Source: Lachnospiraceae bacterium OF09-6
GTDB lineage: Bacteria; Bacillota; Clostridia; Lachnospirales; Lachnospiraceae
Direction: 5' to 3'
Assembly (NCBI GenBank): GCA_003435055.1
Contig: QUMM01000006.1
Coordinates: 1-64,000 of the forward strand
DNA length: 64,000 bases
In this document: positions 29,701 to 37,818 of the stretch, piece after piece
How positions within the stretch are numbered: position 1 is the first letter of the stretch
Layout: each line of letters begins with the position of its first letter
Position numbers and translations under genes: made by a program
Notes under the pieces: generated by a model
Database searches by the model: none
Seen by the model: only the letters and a program-made list of their open reading frames with translations
What the model was told of the DNA's origin: nothing

Positions 29701-29896
29701 CTTTGATTACACGAGTCAGTACGTGACCAATATGTGGCTTACCATTTGCTGTTGGCGGTCCATCATAGAATGTGTAAGTCGGGCCTTCTTTACGATTTTC
29801 CATACTTTTTTCAAAAATGTGATTCTCTTTCCAGAACTTTTCCACATCTTTTTCTCTCTCAACAAAATTGAGATCGGTAGATACTTTCTTGTACAT
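26741..29896 (-). CDS. ileS: Isoleucine--tRNA ligase
   Basis: Charges tRNA-Ile. The 1051-aa protein has the class I signatures PHIGHV (about residue 57) and KMSKSKG (about 600), an editing domain (WTTTPWTLPSN) and an anticodon-binding domain. The length and the motif RKAGWDTHGLPVE suggest the longer, eukaryote-like IleS type, which in several bacteria is less sensitive to mupirocin; that is inference. Expression is controlled by a T-box leader upstream (29960-30250). Confidence 0.96.
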   Translation of the reverse strand: MYKKVSTDLNFVEREKDVEKFWKENHIFEKSMENRKEGPTYTFYDGPPTANGKPHIGHVLTRVIKDMIPRYHTMKGEMVPRKAGWDTHGLPVELEVEKMLGLDGKEQIEEYGLVPFINKCKESVWKYKGMWEDFSGTVGFWADMDNPYVTYHDDYIESEWWALKEIWNKKLLYKGFKIVPYCPRCGTPLSAQEVAQGYKTVKERSAVVRFKVKGEDAYILAWTTTPWTLPSNVALCVNPDETYVKVKAADGYTYYMAEALLDTILGKLGTEETPAYEVLETYKGTDLEYKEYEPLYQCAADVAEKQHKKAHFVTCDTYVTLTDGTGVVHIAPAFGEDDSKVGRKYDLPFVQFVNGKGEMTEETPFAGLFVKKADPEVLKDLDDRGLLFDAPKFEHEYPHCWRCDTPLIYYARESWFIKMTAVKDDLIRNNNTINWIPESIGKGRFGDWLENVQDWGISRNRYWGTPLNIWECECGHMHSIGSRQELFEMSGNEAARTVELHRPYIDEITIKCPKCGKQMHRVPEVIDCWFDSGAMPFAQHHYPFENKDVFEKQFPAKFISEAVDQTRGWFYSLLAESTLLFNKAPYENVIVLGHVQDENGQKMSKSKGNAVDPFDALEKYGADAIRWYFYINSAPWLPNRFHGKAVQEGQRKFMGTLWNTYAFFVLYANIDEFDATKYTLEYDKLSVMDKWLLSKMNTMIKTVDADLAAYKIPETARALQEFVDDCSNWYVRRSRERFWAKGMEQDKINAYMTLYTALVNVAKAAAPMIPFMTEQIYQNLVCSIDKTAPESVHLCDFPVADEAHIDPELEADMDEVLKVVVLGRAARNAANVKNRQPIANMYVKAPKVLSEYFTDIIRDELNSKQVTFTDEVDGFVSYTFKPQLKTVGPKYGKLLGAIRQQLSALDGQAAMKELKETGALHLDIEGDTDVVLTSDDLLIETAQSEDYVTEQDNEVTVVLEIKLTPELIEEGFVNELISKVQTMRKEADFQVMDRIVVYAKGNEKIEQILSAHREEIESAVLANDIVLGSTSGYEKDWNINGEKVTMAVEKQ

Positions 29897-29959
29897 GATA
29901 TTTTTCCTTTCTGTATATATTTAGATAACGTAACCTTTTATGGAATATGGCTTGCCATA

Positions 29960-30250
29960 TTACAGAAAAAGCTCCCATCCGTAAAAGGACGAGAGCTCGT
30001 TATACCACCTGTTACTCTTCTGGATACGTCAGATTGTGCCTGTATATCCGCTCCCTGTAACGGGGGAATCCGTCAGAATCTAGTCTGTAGTTGGTTGCTC
30101 ATTTCGATTCTGAAACTCAGAAGTGATCTTCCATCTGCCTTACTCGGTCCGGACTTTCACCTGCTCCGGCTCGCTGTGCCTTTCACAACAAATGTACGGT
30201 CTTCGTCATGGTTTTTACCATCATTTTGGTTTCACGGTAATAATAGTACC
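29960..30250 (-). promoter_or_regulatory. T-box riboswitch of ileS (specifier AUC)
   Basis: The minus strand has a T-box leader: a stem I region with AGTA and GCGAGCCGGAGCAGGTG, a likely specifier AUC at 30125-30127 in the context GGAAGATCACTTC, the T-box sequence GTAACAGGTGGTATAACGAG (about 29999-30013), and a terminator stem AGCTCTCGTCC/GGATGGGAGCT followed by TTTTT (about 29967-29995). Uncharged tRNA-Ile should favour the antiterminator and allow ileS expression. The metG leader has the same specifier context, which supports the codon choice. Confidence 0.9.
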
Positions 30251-30360
30251 CCAGGAAACCGCTAAAGTCAAGGGAAATCCCGTTTTCTGTTTGCATTTTA
30301 GTCAATCATACATGACCAAATCGTAATTGACTAAAATACAATTTTCATCTTTTCTGATAC

Positions 30361-31566
30361 CTATATCTGCAGTTCCTCTGAATTCGCCAGATACGTCTGT
30401 GTATACAAAATGACGGTATCGTCTTCCTGCAGGAGCATCGTTCCATATGGGATCAATGCCTTACCGTGGCGTTTTACCAAAACAATGACACTGTGCCTGG
30501 ATATATCCAGATCGCAGATCCGATGTCCGGTCCATGAATGGCGTTTTTCCAGTGTTACCTCTTTTAATGTGATCCGCTCGCTGTCAGGTACAGATTCTGC
30601 ACCAATCACCAGCACATCTCCTGCCTTCAGTTCCAGATCCCCATTGGGGATCTGGACGTTTTTATTTCTCTGTACTACTGCAATAATAATATGCTTTGGC
30701 AGATGCAGATCCCTGATTTTTCGTCCACACCAGCCATCCTGTGACGTCAGCGGAATCCGGATAAAATGGATGTCCTCTTCTTTTCCGTACTCGCTCATGC
30801 GTTTGATACGGGAATACTGGTCAACGAAACCGGCTGAAATAATACCTGTAGGGATGGCCACCATTCCAACTCCAAGAAAAGCAATAAAGATACCAAATAT
30901 TTTGCCCATTGTGGTGACAGGATAGATATCTCCATAGCCTACCGTCAGCAAAGTGGAAGCCGCCCACCAGATACCGGAAAAAGCATTGGTAAATACTTCC
31001 GGCTGAGCTTTATTTTCCAGACTGTACATGCACAGACTGGAAGAAATCATCAGTACCAGTATAATAAAGACCGAAGACATCAACTGCTGTTTTTTACTGA
31101 TAATAACTTCGGTAATGACATTCAGCGAATCATAATAGGCATTAATCCGGAACAGCCGGAAAATACGGATGATTCGCAGCATTCGGAACGCCACTGCCCC
31201 TGACGGGAAAAAGACTGGCAGATAATACGGAATAAACGACAACATATCTACAATACCAGAAAAGGACAGCAGATACTTTCTCACTGCCCCCAGCTCTGAT
31301 TCATTTGGATACAGGCACTTCGCCGTAATCACACGCATCAGAAAATCCACTGCAAAAAATGCGACCGTCAGGCGTTCTATCGTAAGAAGGAGACTTCCGT
31401 ATTTCAGTGCCCAGTTGTCAAACGTATACAGGATGCTGACTGTCAGATTTAATATGATCGTAAAAGTGTTAAGCACATCATAGCCCCAGCAGGCAGCATC
31501 ATAATTGCAGCCAATTTCAATTAATTCATAAAGACGCCTGCGACGCTTTTCCCATTCTGGTTTCAA
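30361..31566 (-). CDS. Voltage-gated-type potassium channel with a C-terminal TrkA_C region
   Basis: A 401-aa six-helix ion channel. Seen: S1-S3 hydrophobic segments (about 25-130), an S4 helix with regularly spaced arginines (RMLRIIRIFRLFR), the pore with TVGYGD filter, and S6. The C-terminal cytoplasmic part has two TrkA_C-like segments (LHLPKHIIIAVVQRN, LDISRHSVIVLVKRHG), which usually bind a nucleotide or another ligand. I choose a TTG start at 31566 because AAGGAGGA lies 7 nt upstream; the earlier in-frame ATGs lack such a site. It is transcribed alone, divergent from the DUF624 gene. Confidence 0.87.
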   Translation of the reverse strand: MKPEWEKRRRRLYELIEIGCNYDAACWGYDVLNTFTIILNLTVSILYTFDNWALKYGSLLLTIERLTVAFFAVDFLMRVITAKCLYPNESELGAVRKYLLSFSGIVDMLSFIPYYLPVFFPSGAVAFRMLRIIRIFRLFRINAYYDSLNVITEVIISKKQQLMSSVFIILVLMISSSLCMYSLENKAQPEVFTNAFSGIWWAASTLLTVGYGDIYPVTTMGKIFGIFIAFLGVGMVAIPTGIISAGFVDQYSRIKRMSEYGKEEDIHFIRIPLTSQDGWCGRKIRDLHLPKHIIIAVVQRNKNVQIPNGDLELKAGDVLVIGAESVPDSERITLKEVTLEKRHSWTGHRICDLDISRHSVIVLVKRHGKALIPYGTMLLQEDDTVILYTQTYLANSEELQI

Positions 31567-31635
31567 AGAGATTCCTCCTTGCGAAAATATTAATTTCATT
31601 TTACAGGAATGTACCGTAAGCGTCAACGCTGGTAC

Positions 31636-31663
31636 TTGCATTATTCCCAAATTTTGTTATACT
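31636..31663 (+). promoter_or_regulatory. Promoter of the DUF624 gene
   Basis: TTGCAT, 16-nt spacer, TATACT (31658-31663). Just after the expected transcription start is a small hairpin GGGTC/GACCC (31671-31687) followed by TTTTCTTAT, which could protect or attenuate the 5' end. Confidence 0.55.
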
Positions 31664-31722
31664 GTTAGCAGGGTCAGTTTTCGACCCTTTTCTTATATTC
31701 GTAATAACAAAGGGGGTTTTTT

Positions 31723-32442
31723 ATGAGTAACTTTTTTAATATGGACAATTCGCTCTGGCGCTTTCTGGGAAGGCTAGCAGATGTGATGATTCTGAACATT
31801 GTGTTTCTGATTACCTGTCTCCCGGTTGTGACGATCGGAGCCGCATGGACTTCTCTCAGTTATGTCACTTTGAAGATGTCACGGGATGAGGAATCTTATA
31901 TTGTAAAGAGTTATTTTAAGGCTTTCCGGCAGAACTTCCGGCAGGCTACTGCCATCTGGGGACTGGCTCTTGTGGCCATGTTTATTTTCTACATGGACTT
32001 TCATATTATTCGCAGCATGAACCAGTCCATGGCGCAGGTGATGTTCATTCTGCTGGCTGCCATTGCCATGCTGGCTGCTCTGACATTGTTATATGTATTT
32101 CCGGTACTTGCCAAATTTGACAATACTATCCTGAACACGATCAAAAATGCCTTTTTTATGGCAATCGGCAATCTGCCACGTACCCTGCTGATGGCTGCAG
32201 TCATCGTTGGCTCTGTTGTACTGACTTTCCTGTCACAGCAGACCATTGCTATCGGGCTTTTGGTATGGATCATGTGTGGATTTGCACTGATTGCATTTCT
32301 CAATGCACATATCCTGGTGAAGGTATTTGACCGTTACATACCAACGGATGAGGAAAGTTCTGTCGAATCTGTCATTGATGGTTCTGTTTTCCAGAATCTG
32401 CATCCGGTAGATTCAGCTGAAGATGACGATACTTCTTTATAA
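31723..32442 (+). CDS. DUF624 (YesL-type) membrane protein
   Basis: A 239-aa protein with about five hydrophobic segments (20-48, 70-95, 100-130, 145-170, 175-205). The N-terminus (WRFLGRLADVMILNIVFLIT) is typical of DUF624/YesL. These proteins are often near carbohydrate-uptake systems in Firmicutes and have no proven function. GGGGG and a T-run precede the ATG. The C-terminal 30 residues are acidic and cytoplasmic. It is a single plus-strand gene. Confidence 0.85.
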   Translation: MSNFFNMDNSLWRFLGRLADVMILNIVFLITCLPVVTIGAAWTSLSYVTLKMSRDEESYIVKSYFKAFRQNFRQATAIWGLALVAMFIFYMDFHIIRSMNQSMAQVMFILLAAIAMLAALTLLYVFPVLAKFDNTILNTIKNAFFMAIGNLPRTLLMAAVIVGSVVLTFLSQQTIAIGLLVWIMCGFALIAFLNAHILVKVFDRYIPTDEESSVESVIDGSVFQNLHPVDSAEDDDTSL

Positions 32443-32464
32443 AATCTTTTGTTCGAGTTCAAAA

Positions 32465-32490
32465 GGGGCTGTCGGGAAATAGACAGCCCC
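32465..32490 (+). terminator. Terminator of the DUF624 gene
   Basis: Perfect 9-bp GC-rich stem GGGGCTGTC/GACAGCCCC with an 8-nt loop, 22 nt past the stop; only a weak T-tract follows. Confidence 0.65.
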
Positions 32491-32576
32491 CTGTTCTAAC
32501 ATGTTCTTTTGATGGACGATTTTATCCTGTGAACAATAAACCTTATTATTCACTGTCTGTAAAGACTGAAACTGTC

Positions 32577-32687
32577 TTACATCAAATTATACTCTTTGCG
32601 AAGTTCTTCTTCTATCTTTTTACCTTCTTTTTCTTCTGCTTCCTTCCGAAGTTCTTCCTTCATTTTTTCGTATTCTTTTTCCCCCAT
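32577..32687 (-). CDS. Possible 36-aa charged small protein
   Basis: An ATG at 32687, 10 nt after GGAGG, opens a 36-codon frame that is almost all Lys/Glu/Arg (starts MGEKEYEKMKEELRKE). It would form a single amphipathic helix. It could be a real small protein or the tail end of a lost gene, such as the charged end of an Rpn-like protein. There is no other support. Confidence 0.3.
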   Translation of the reverse strand: MGEKEYEKMKEELRKEAEEKEGKKIEEELRKEYNLM

Positions 32688-32720
32688 CTGATATAGCCTC
32701 CAGCAGGATTGCATATTAAA

Positions 32721-32766
32721 ATCCCCCGCTGATCTGATATTGCATCAGACCAGCGAGGATTCTTTT
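32721..32766 (-). terminator. Terminator of the tetritol-type catabolic operon
   Basis: A 17-bp imperfect stem (ATCCTCGCTGGTCTGAT with ATCAGATCAGCGGGGGAT) directly after the rpiB-like stop; TTTTAATA follows on the minus strand and TTCTTTTTTT on the plus strand. Confidence 0.75.
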
Positions 32767-32767
32767 T

Positions 32768-33208
32768 TTATCTTTCCTGATCATACTTTACAAATGCATC
32801 TACCTTGGACTGTGAACCGCAGCCTTTTACGAATTCATTTGTAAGGAATTCGGTTGTCAGAAATTCTCTTTCCTTGCATCCTGTTGTAAATGCACCCATG
32901 CAGATGATGTTAGCGTCATTACTCAGTCTTGCTCTCTGGGCAGAGTAATAATCTGTTACCAGTGCCGCATAGGCACCTTTCACTTTATTTGCTGCGATGG
33001 ACATTCCGATTCCGGTTCCGCAGATCAGGATACCACGGTCATATTCACCGGCTGCTACGGCTTCTCCGACTTTTATGGCAACATTGGCATATATCGGATC
33101 TTCACTTCCAAAGTCTGAGACTTCTCCGTATCCTTTTGCTTTTATGTAGTCCATCAATTCTTCTTTTTCTTTCTGTGCATTCGGGTCACAGCCTATTGCA
33201 ATTTTCAT
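32768..33208 (-). CDS. RpiB/LacAB-type sugar-phosphate isomerase
   Basis: A 146-aa aldose-ketose isomerase. Seen: the N-terminal IAIGCDPNA, GILICGTGIGMSIAANKVKG (about 65-85), and ARLSNDANIICMG. Family members interconvert ribulose 5-P and ribose 5-P, galactose 6-P and tagatose 6-P, or tetrose phosphates. Here the partner genes are a DhaK/DhaL kinase and a dehydrogenase, so conversion of erythrulose 4-phosphate to erythrose 4-phosphate is a reasonable inference. It is the last gene of the operon, 20 nt after dhaL. Confidence 0.85.
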   Translation of the reverse strand: MKIAIGCDPNAQKEKEELMDYIKAKGYGEVSDFGSEDPIYANVAIKVGEAVAAGEYDRGILICGTGIGMSIAANKVKGAYAALVTDYYSAQRARLSNDANIICMGAFTTGCKEREFLTTEFLTNEFVKGCGSQSKVDAFVKYDQER

Positions 33209-33228
33209 TTTGACACCCCCCGAATTCC

Positions 33229-33867
33229 TTATTCTAATACGGATTTCATACCATCTGCCATTGCCTTCAGCATGATACAGCAGGATGTTGCTCCGGCATC
33301 CAGAACACCTCTGGAACGTTCACCCAGTCTGCTGGAACGGCCATACTTTGCAACCATGTCTTTTGTAGACTCTTTTCCTGTCTCTGCACAGTCCTTCATT
33401 TCATCCAATGCCTGTGCAAAGTCTTTTCCTTCTGCTGCGGCTTTCTTCATGCACTCCACGCATGGATTTAAGGTATCTACCAGTGTCTTGTCGCCAGGTC
33501 TTGCATCCACGATACCATACAGTCCTTCCAGTCCTGCTTCCAGCATTTTTGCAAATACTTCCAGGGTAATGTCTTCTTCCTCTTCAGCAGAATCTGCCAT
33601 GTCCATGAAAATGGTTCCATAGATCGGTCCCATAGATCCGCCGATCTCATTCAGCAGAACCATTCCAAGGTCATTCAATCCGTCTGTAAATGTGGTTTCA
33701 TCTTCTCCCAGACGTTCCCCATAGGTAACAAATCCTTTGTTCATATTCATTCCATGGTCTCCGTCACCGATCAGGCCATCGATATCACCCAGATACTGTT
33801 TATTTTCATGAATAGCCTGTACCATATTCAGCAGAATCGGACGACCTTTTGCGTTCTTTACTACCAT
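33229..33867 (-). CDS. dhaL: DhaL-type kinase subunit (dihydroxyacetone/erythrulose kinase)
   Basis: A 212-aa nucleotide-binding subunit of a two-part ketose kinase. Seen: DGLIGDGDHGMNMNKG (about 30-45) with the Mg-ATP aspartates, GGSMGPIYGT (about 77-86), DARPGDKTLVDTLNP and the C-terminal GVLDAGATSCCIML. The DhaM subunit of the PTS-linked type is not in the window, so ATP is the more likely donor. It starts 15 nt after dhaK. Confidence 0.88.
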   Translation of the reverse strand: MVVKNAKGRPILLNMVQAIHENKQYLGDIDGLIGDGDHGMNMNKGFVTYGERLGEDETTFTDGLNDLGMVLLNEIGGSMGPIYGTIFMDMADSAEEEEDITLEVFAKMLEAGLEGLYGIVDARPGDKTLVDTLNPCVECMKKAAAEGKDFAQALDEMKDCAETGKESTKDMVAKYGRSSRLGERSRGVLDAGATSCCIMLKAMADGMKSVLE

Positions 33868-33882
33868 TTTTCCGCGCTCCTT

Positions 33883-34880
33883 TTAAACCTGTGTCAGACC
33901 CATTGTATTGCAGTCCAGATCAATCAGTTCTTTTAATTCATCATCCAGTTTCATAACGGTTAAAGTTGCTCCCATCATGTCCAGGGAAGTAAAATAGTTA
34001 CCTACATATGCTTTATGAATGCGAATGCCTTTTTCCACAATCAGTTTTTCAATTTCATTATACAGTACATATAATTCCATAACCGGTGTAGCACCCAGAC
34101 CGGATACCAGAACAACTACTTCATCGCCGGATTCAAACGGGTAATCTGGTAATACGATATCTGTCATCCGTTTTGCCATCTTATCCGCAGTTTCCAGTTC
34201 ACATACTTCGATTCCAGGCTCTCCATGATGTCCGATTCCCACTTCCATGGTTCCATCTTTGATCTCAAAATTTGGATGTCCAACTGCTGGCAGGGTACAA
34301 GGGGTCAGACCGATTCCCACACTTCTGGTGCTGTCGATTGCTTTCTGTGCAGCTGCAATAACTTCATCCAGATCTCCGCCAAGAGATGCCTTTGCACCGC
34401 CACATTTCCACATCAGAATTTCTCCGGCCACTCCGCGGCGTTTTTCTCTCTGATCCTTTGGTGCAGAAGCCACATCATCATTGGCAACTACTGTTTTGAC
34501 TGTCAGACCTTCTTTTTTCGCCATTTTCACAGCCATTTTTACATTCATGTTATCACCGGAATAATTTCCGTAGAGACACGCTACACCTTTTCCGCCATCT
34601 GCTGCTTTGAATGCATCCAGGAAAGCTGCTGCTGTAGGAGAAGAACAAATCTCGCCAACTGCTGCGGAATCACACATATTCTTTCCAACATATCCGATAA
34701 ATGCAGGTTTATGTCCTGATCCGCCACCGGTTACCACGCCAACTTTTCCTTCTACCGGTGCATTGACTGCTGCCAGTACTCTCGGATGGCTGGTTTTCTT
34801 TACGATATCACCATGGTTTTTACAAACCCTTCCAGCATTTCGTCTACAATATTATCGGGATTATTTAAAATTCTCTGCAT
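33883..34880 (-). CDS. dhaK: DhaK-type kinase subunit (frameshifted in this sequence)
   Basis: The substrate-binding subunit, which holds the ketose as a hemiaminal on a histidine. Seen: VVTGGGSGHKPAFIGYVG, and GIGHHGEPGIE with the candidate active-site His (about residue 215). The frame begins at 34880 (MQRILNNPDNIVDEMLEGF) but breaks at 34815-34816, where the coding strand has ACCATGG and ACCCATGG would keep the frame. Restoring one C gives 332 aa, normal for DhaK. The downstream frame starting at 34737 would lack the first 48 residues. GGAGAGAGGAAAA precedes the ATG. A sequence error is likely. Confidence 0.9.
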
Positions 34881-34899
34881 AATTTATTTTTCCTCTCTC

Positions 34900-35682
34900 C
34901 TATTTAATTGTATATCCGCCATCAATCAGTAAGTTGTGACCGGTGATCATTGCTGCGCCTTTACTGCAAAGGAATGCGATTACTGCTGCGATCTCTTCCG
35001 GTTCTGCAAATCTCTCTGCCGGAATCTCTTTCTTGAATGCATCTCCTACCGGGCCATCCCATGCCTTATGTCCGAGTGCTGTTAATACTACGGTTGGTGC
35101 TACGGCATTAACACGAATACCGTATTTGCCCCATTCCATTGCCATCACTTTTGTCATGGCAATAATTCCGCCCTTAGCGGCACAATAAGCCACATGTTTA
35201 TCCAGTGCAATAACACCTGCCTGAGAAGCAATATTTACAATACTTCCCTTCACTCCGTTATCAATCATATATTTTCCAACAGCCTGTGCCATAAAGAAGC
35301 TTGCTGAAAGGTTGATATTGATGGTTCTGTTCCAGAAATCTTCGCTGATAATTTCTGCACTTTCCAGTGCTACGATTCCTGCACAGTTTACCAGTATATC
35401 AATCTGTCCGAATGCTTTTACGCCTTCTTCGATAACATGCTGTCTGTATTCTGCATCACATACGTTTCCGGCAACTCCGATTGCCTTATCGCCGCCCATT
35501 TCTTTTGCAATATTATTTACTTCAGGATTTAAATCTGCCAGAACTACATTTGCTCCCTGCTTTAAGAAAAATTCTGCTGTTTCATTTCCGATTCCGGCAG
35601 CACCACCTGTAATGACTGCTGTTTTTCCTTTCAGTCCAAGATCCAGTGACATAATTTCTTCTTTTGAAAAATTTGGTAACAT
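34900..35682 (-). CDS. Short-chain dehydrogenase/reductase (tetritol-type)
   Basis: A 260-aa classical SDR. Seen: NAD-binding TGGAAGIGN (about 20-28), Asp after the second strand (LADLN, favouring NAD over NADP), NCAGIVAL, and the catalytic YCAAK (Tyr-x-x-x-Lys, about 165). GGAGGAGTACAATT precedes the ATG. It lies between a sugar transporter and a ketose kinase, which fits oxidation of a polyol to a ketose. D-threitol dehydrogenases of this family are known. The exact polyol is inferred. Confidence 0.87.
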   Translation of the reverse strand: MLPNFSKEEIMSLDLGLKGKTAVITGGAAGIGNETAEFFLKQGANVVLADLNPEVNNIAKEMGGDKAIGVAGNVCDAEYRQHVIEEGVKAFGQIDILVNCAGIVALESAEIISEDFWNRTININLSASFFMAQAVGKYMIDNGVKGSIVNIASQAGVIALDKHVAYCAAKGGIIAMTKVMAMEWGKYGIRVNAVAPTVVLTALGHKAWDGPVGDAFKKEIPAERFAEPEEIAAVIAFLCSKGAAMITGHNLLIDGGYTIK

Positions 35683-35737
35683 AATTGTACTCCTCCGATT
35701 CTGTTCTGTTTTTATATCAGTTATTTTTGTTTAAGAA

Positions 35738-35768
35738 AGGCGGGGACTTCACGCCACCCGCCCCATTT
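35738..35768 (-). terminator. Intercistronic hairpin after the binding-protein gene
   Basis: A GC-rich stem (GGGGCGGG with CCCCGCC) followed by TTTCTT on the minus strand. It lies between the solute-binding protein and the SDR gene, and could lower enzyme expression relative to the transporter or protect the upstream mRNA. Confidence 0.55.
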
Positions 35769-35776
35769 GATTTATC

Positions 35777-36706
35777 TTAGTATCTGTCAACGTATTCGTC
35801 CGCGTTGTCCGGTGTAATCATCTGGAAAGGAATCCAGATTTCTTTTTCCACTTCTTCTCCATTTAAGTATGCAACTGCTGCATCGATTGCACCTGAGATC
35901 TGGCCTTCTGCATCCTGGAAGTCAGAAGCAATCATTCTGCCTTCTTTTACAGCTGCAACTGCATCTGTGATACCATCAATACCGATACATGGGATATCAT
36001 ATCCTTCTGCTTCAATGGCCTGACGTGCGCCAAGTGCCATTTCATCATTTTCAGCAACAACGGCATTGATTTCATCGCCATATGTGGTCAACCATGTCTC
36101 CATAAGTGTCATAGCTTCAGAACGTGACCAGTTTGCTGTATTGTATTCCAGCACTTTGATGTTTTCATGATCTGCCAGTACATTGTTGATACCTTCCCAT
36201 CTCTGAAGCTGTGCTGACTGTCCCATAGGTCCTTCAATAATTACGATATTAAAATCATCAGACTTCATATAATCGATCATGTACTGCATAATTTCTTCAC
36301 CGGCGCCAACGTCCTGTGAGCCAACATATGCGGTAAGAAGATCTGTGTTAACCATTGTATTTACACCAAAAACAGGGATTCCGGCTTTGTCTGCTGCTTC
36401 TACGCAGGCTACACATGCATCTGCATCCTGAGGATTCAGAATAATAGCATCTACACCATTGGCGATCATGGTTTCAACCTGGTCAAGCTGTGTAGCAGCA
36501 TCATTATTTCCATCGTAAGATACATAATCAATACCGTTTTCTTCACAGTACTTGGTCGCATAATTATCCATTCTCATACAGAACTCAGTCTGCAGTGTAT
36601 AGTAGGTTGCACCAATTGATACGGTATCTTCTGCCATTGCTGCTGTTCCTGCTCCCAGTGCCATTACCATTGTTCCTGCCAGTGCCATTGCGATTTTCTT
36701 GTTCAT
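35777..36706 (-). CDS. Sugar ABC transporter substrate-binding protein (RbsB-type)
   Basis: A 309-aa periplasmic-binding-fold protein (Peripla_BP_4) that captures the sugar or polyol outside the membrane. The signal sequence ends near residue 25 (VMALGAGTAAMAED), with no clear lipobox Cys. Ligand-binding landmarks: IILNPQDADACVACVEAADKAGIPVF and VVAENDEMALGARQAIEAEG, given in part. It is third in a CUT2-type ABC operon after the ATPase and permease. Confidence 0.88.
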   Translation of the reverse strand: MNKKIAMALAGTMVMALGAGTAAMAEDTVSIGATYYTLQTEFCMRMDNYATKYCEENGIDYVSYDGNNDAATQLDQVETMIANGVDAIILNPQDADACVACVEAADKAGIPVFGVNTMVNTDLLTAYVGSQDVGAGEEIMQYMIDYMKSDDFNIVIIEGPMGQSAQLQRWEGINNVLADHENIKVLEYNTANWSRSEAMTLMETWLTTYGDEINAVVAENDEMALGARQAIEAEGYDIPCIGIDGITDAVAAVKEGRMIASDFQDAEGQISGAIDAAVAYLNGEEVEKEIWIPFQMITPDNADEYVDRY

Positions 36707-36821
36707 TTCCTTTTCCTCCTTTTAACCCTTATATAGTTTTTGTAACCGGATTACTCGATTTCCGATCACCCTTTAACAGATCTTCTGCGATCTGCCAAAT
36801 ACATAATTCAAGACTGCCCCA

Positions 36822-37796
36822 TCAATCTGAACTTAATCCATCCATCATAACTGCTGCGATTACTACGAAACCTTTTACAATCATCTGATAGTAAGCAGAT
36901 ACACCCAGCATATCCAGACCGTTTGACAAGCAGACCATCAGGAGAATACCTACGATGGTTCCCCAGAGTCTTCCTTTTCCACCTGCAAGAGAGGTACCAC
37001 CGATTACAACCATTGCGATCGCATCTGTTTCATAACCGTCACCGGTGTTCGTTACACCGGATGTTACACGAGCTGTTGTAATAATTCCTGCCAGTGCTGC
37101 CAGTATTCCGGATAAAATATATACAGAAGCTGTAATTTTCTTTACATCAATACCGGAAACTCGTGCTGCTTTTGCATTACCGCCGACTGCAATGACATAT
37201 CTTCCATATCTGGTTTTGTACATCAACAGGAAACAGCCGATCAGAATGATGGTAAATACGATAATTGGAATAGGAATTACATTAAATACCATTCCACCAC
37301 CGATTGCCTTAAAAGATTCACTTAAGTTTGGAATCGGCTTTGCATTTGTTAATATGTAGGTAAGACCTTTGGCTACACTCATGGAACCAAGTGTTCCAAC
37401 GAATGCCGGTACCTTTAGGTATGCTATACAGATACCGTTGAATAATCCGACTGCAAATCCCATCAGCAGACCTACCAGAACTGCTACGATCCACGGCATA
37501 TTCATGGATGCCTGTGCGAAGTATGCAGAATACATACCGGCACATCCCATTACCGCTCCTACAGAAAGGTCAATGCCTCCTGTCAGACAGACAAATGTCA
37601 TACCTATGGCAAGAAGTCCGTTGATCGATGCCAGTCTCAGTACATTTCGTATATTTAATGGACTGATAAATCTTGGTTTAATAATTGTAATGATGATACA
37701 GAGCACAACCAGTGCAACTAATGATCCATATTTGGAGATAAAATTTTTCCGCGCCTGTGCCTTCATGGACGCGCTCATTTCTCCTGTATTTTTCAT
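36822..37796 (-). CDS. Sugar ABC transporter permease (RbsC-type)
   Basis: A 324-aa membrane protein with about nine hydrophobic segments and the BPD_transp_2 signature (LTGGIDLSVGAVMG, about 75; SGIDVKKITASVYILSG and VVIGGTSLAGGKG). It forms the channel with the RbsA-type ATPase just upstream (22 nt gap). A 115-nt spacer precedes the binding-protein gene. Confidence 0.9.
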   Translation of the reverse strand: MKNTGEMSASMKAQARKNFISKYGSLVALVVLCIIITIIKPRFISPLNIRNVLRLASINGLLAIGMTFVCLTGGIDLSVGAVMGCAGMYSAYFAQASMNMPWIVAVLVGLLMGFAVGLFNGICIAYLKVPAFVGTLGSMSVAKGLTYILTNAKPIPNLSESFKAIGGGMVFNVIPIPIIVFTIILIGCFLLMYKTRYGRYVIAVGGNAKAARVSGIDVKKITASVYILSGILAALAGIITTARVTSGVTNTGDGYETDAIAMVVIGGTSLAGGKGRLWGTIVGILLMVCLSNGLDMLGVSAYYQMIVKGFVVIAAVMMDGLSSD

Positions 37797-37818
37797 CTTC
37801 CCTTACCTCCTCCTTAGG

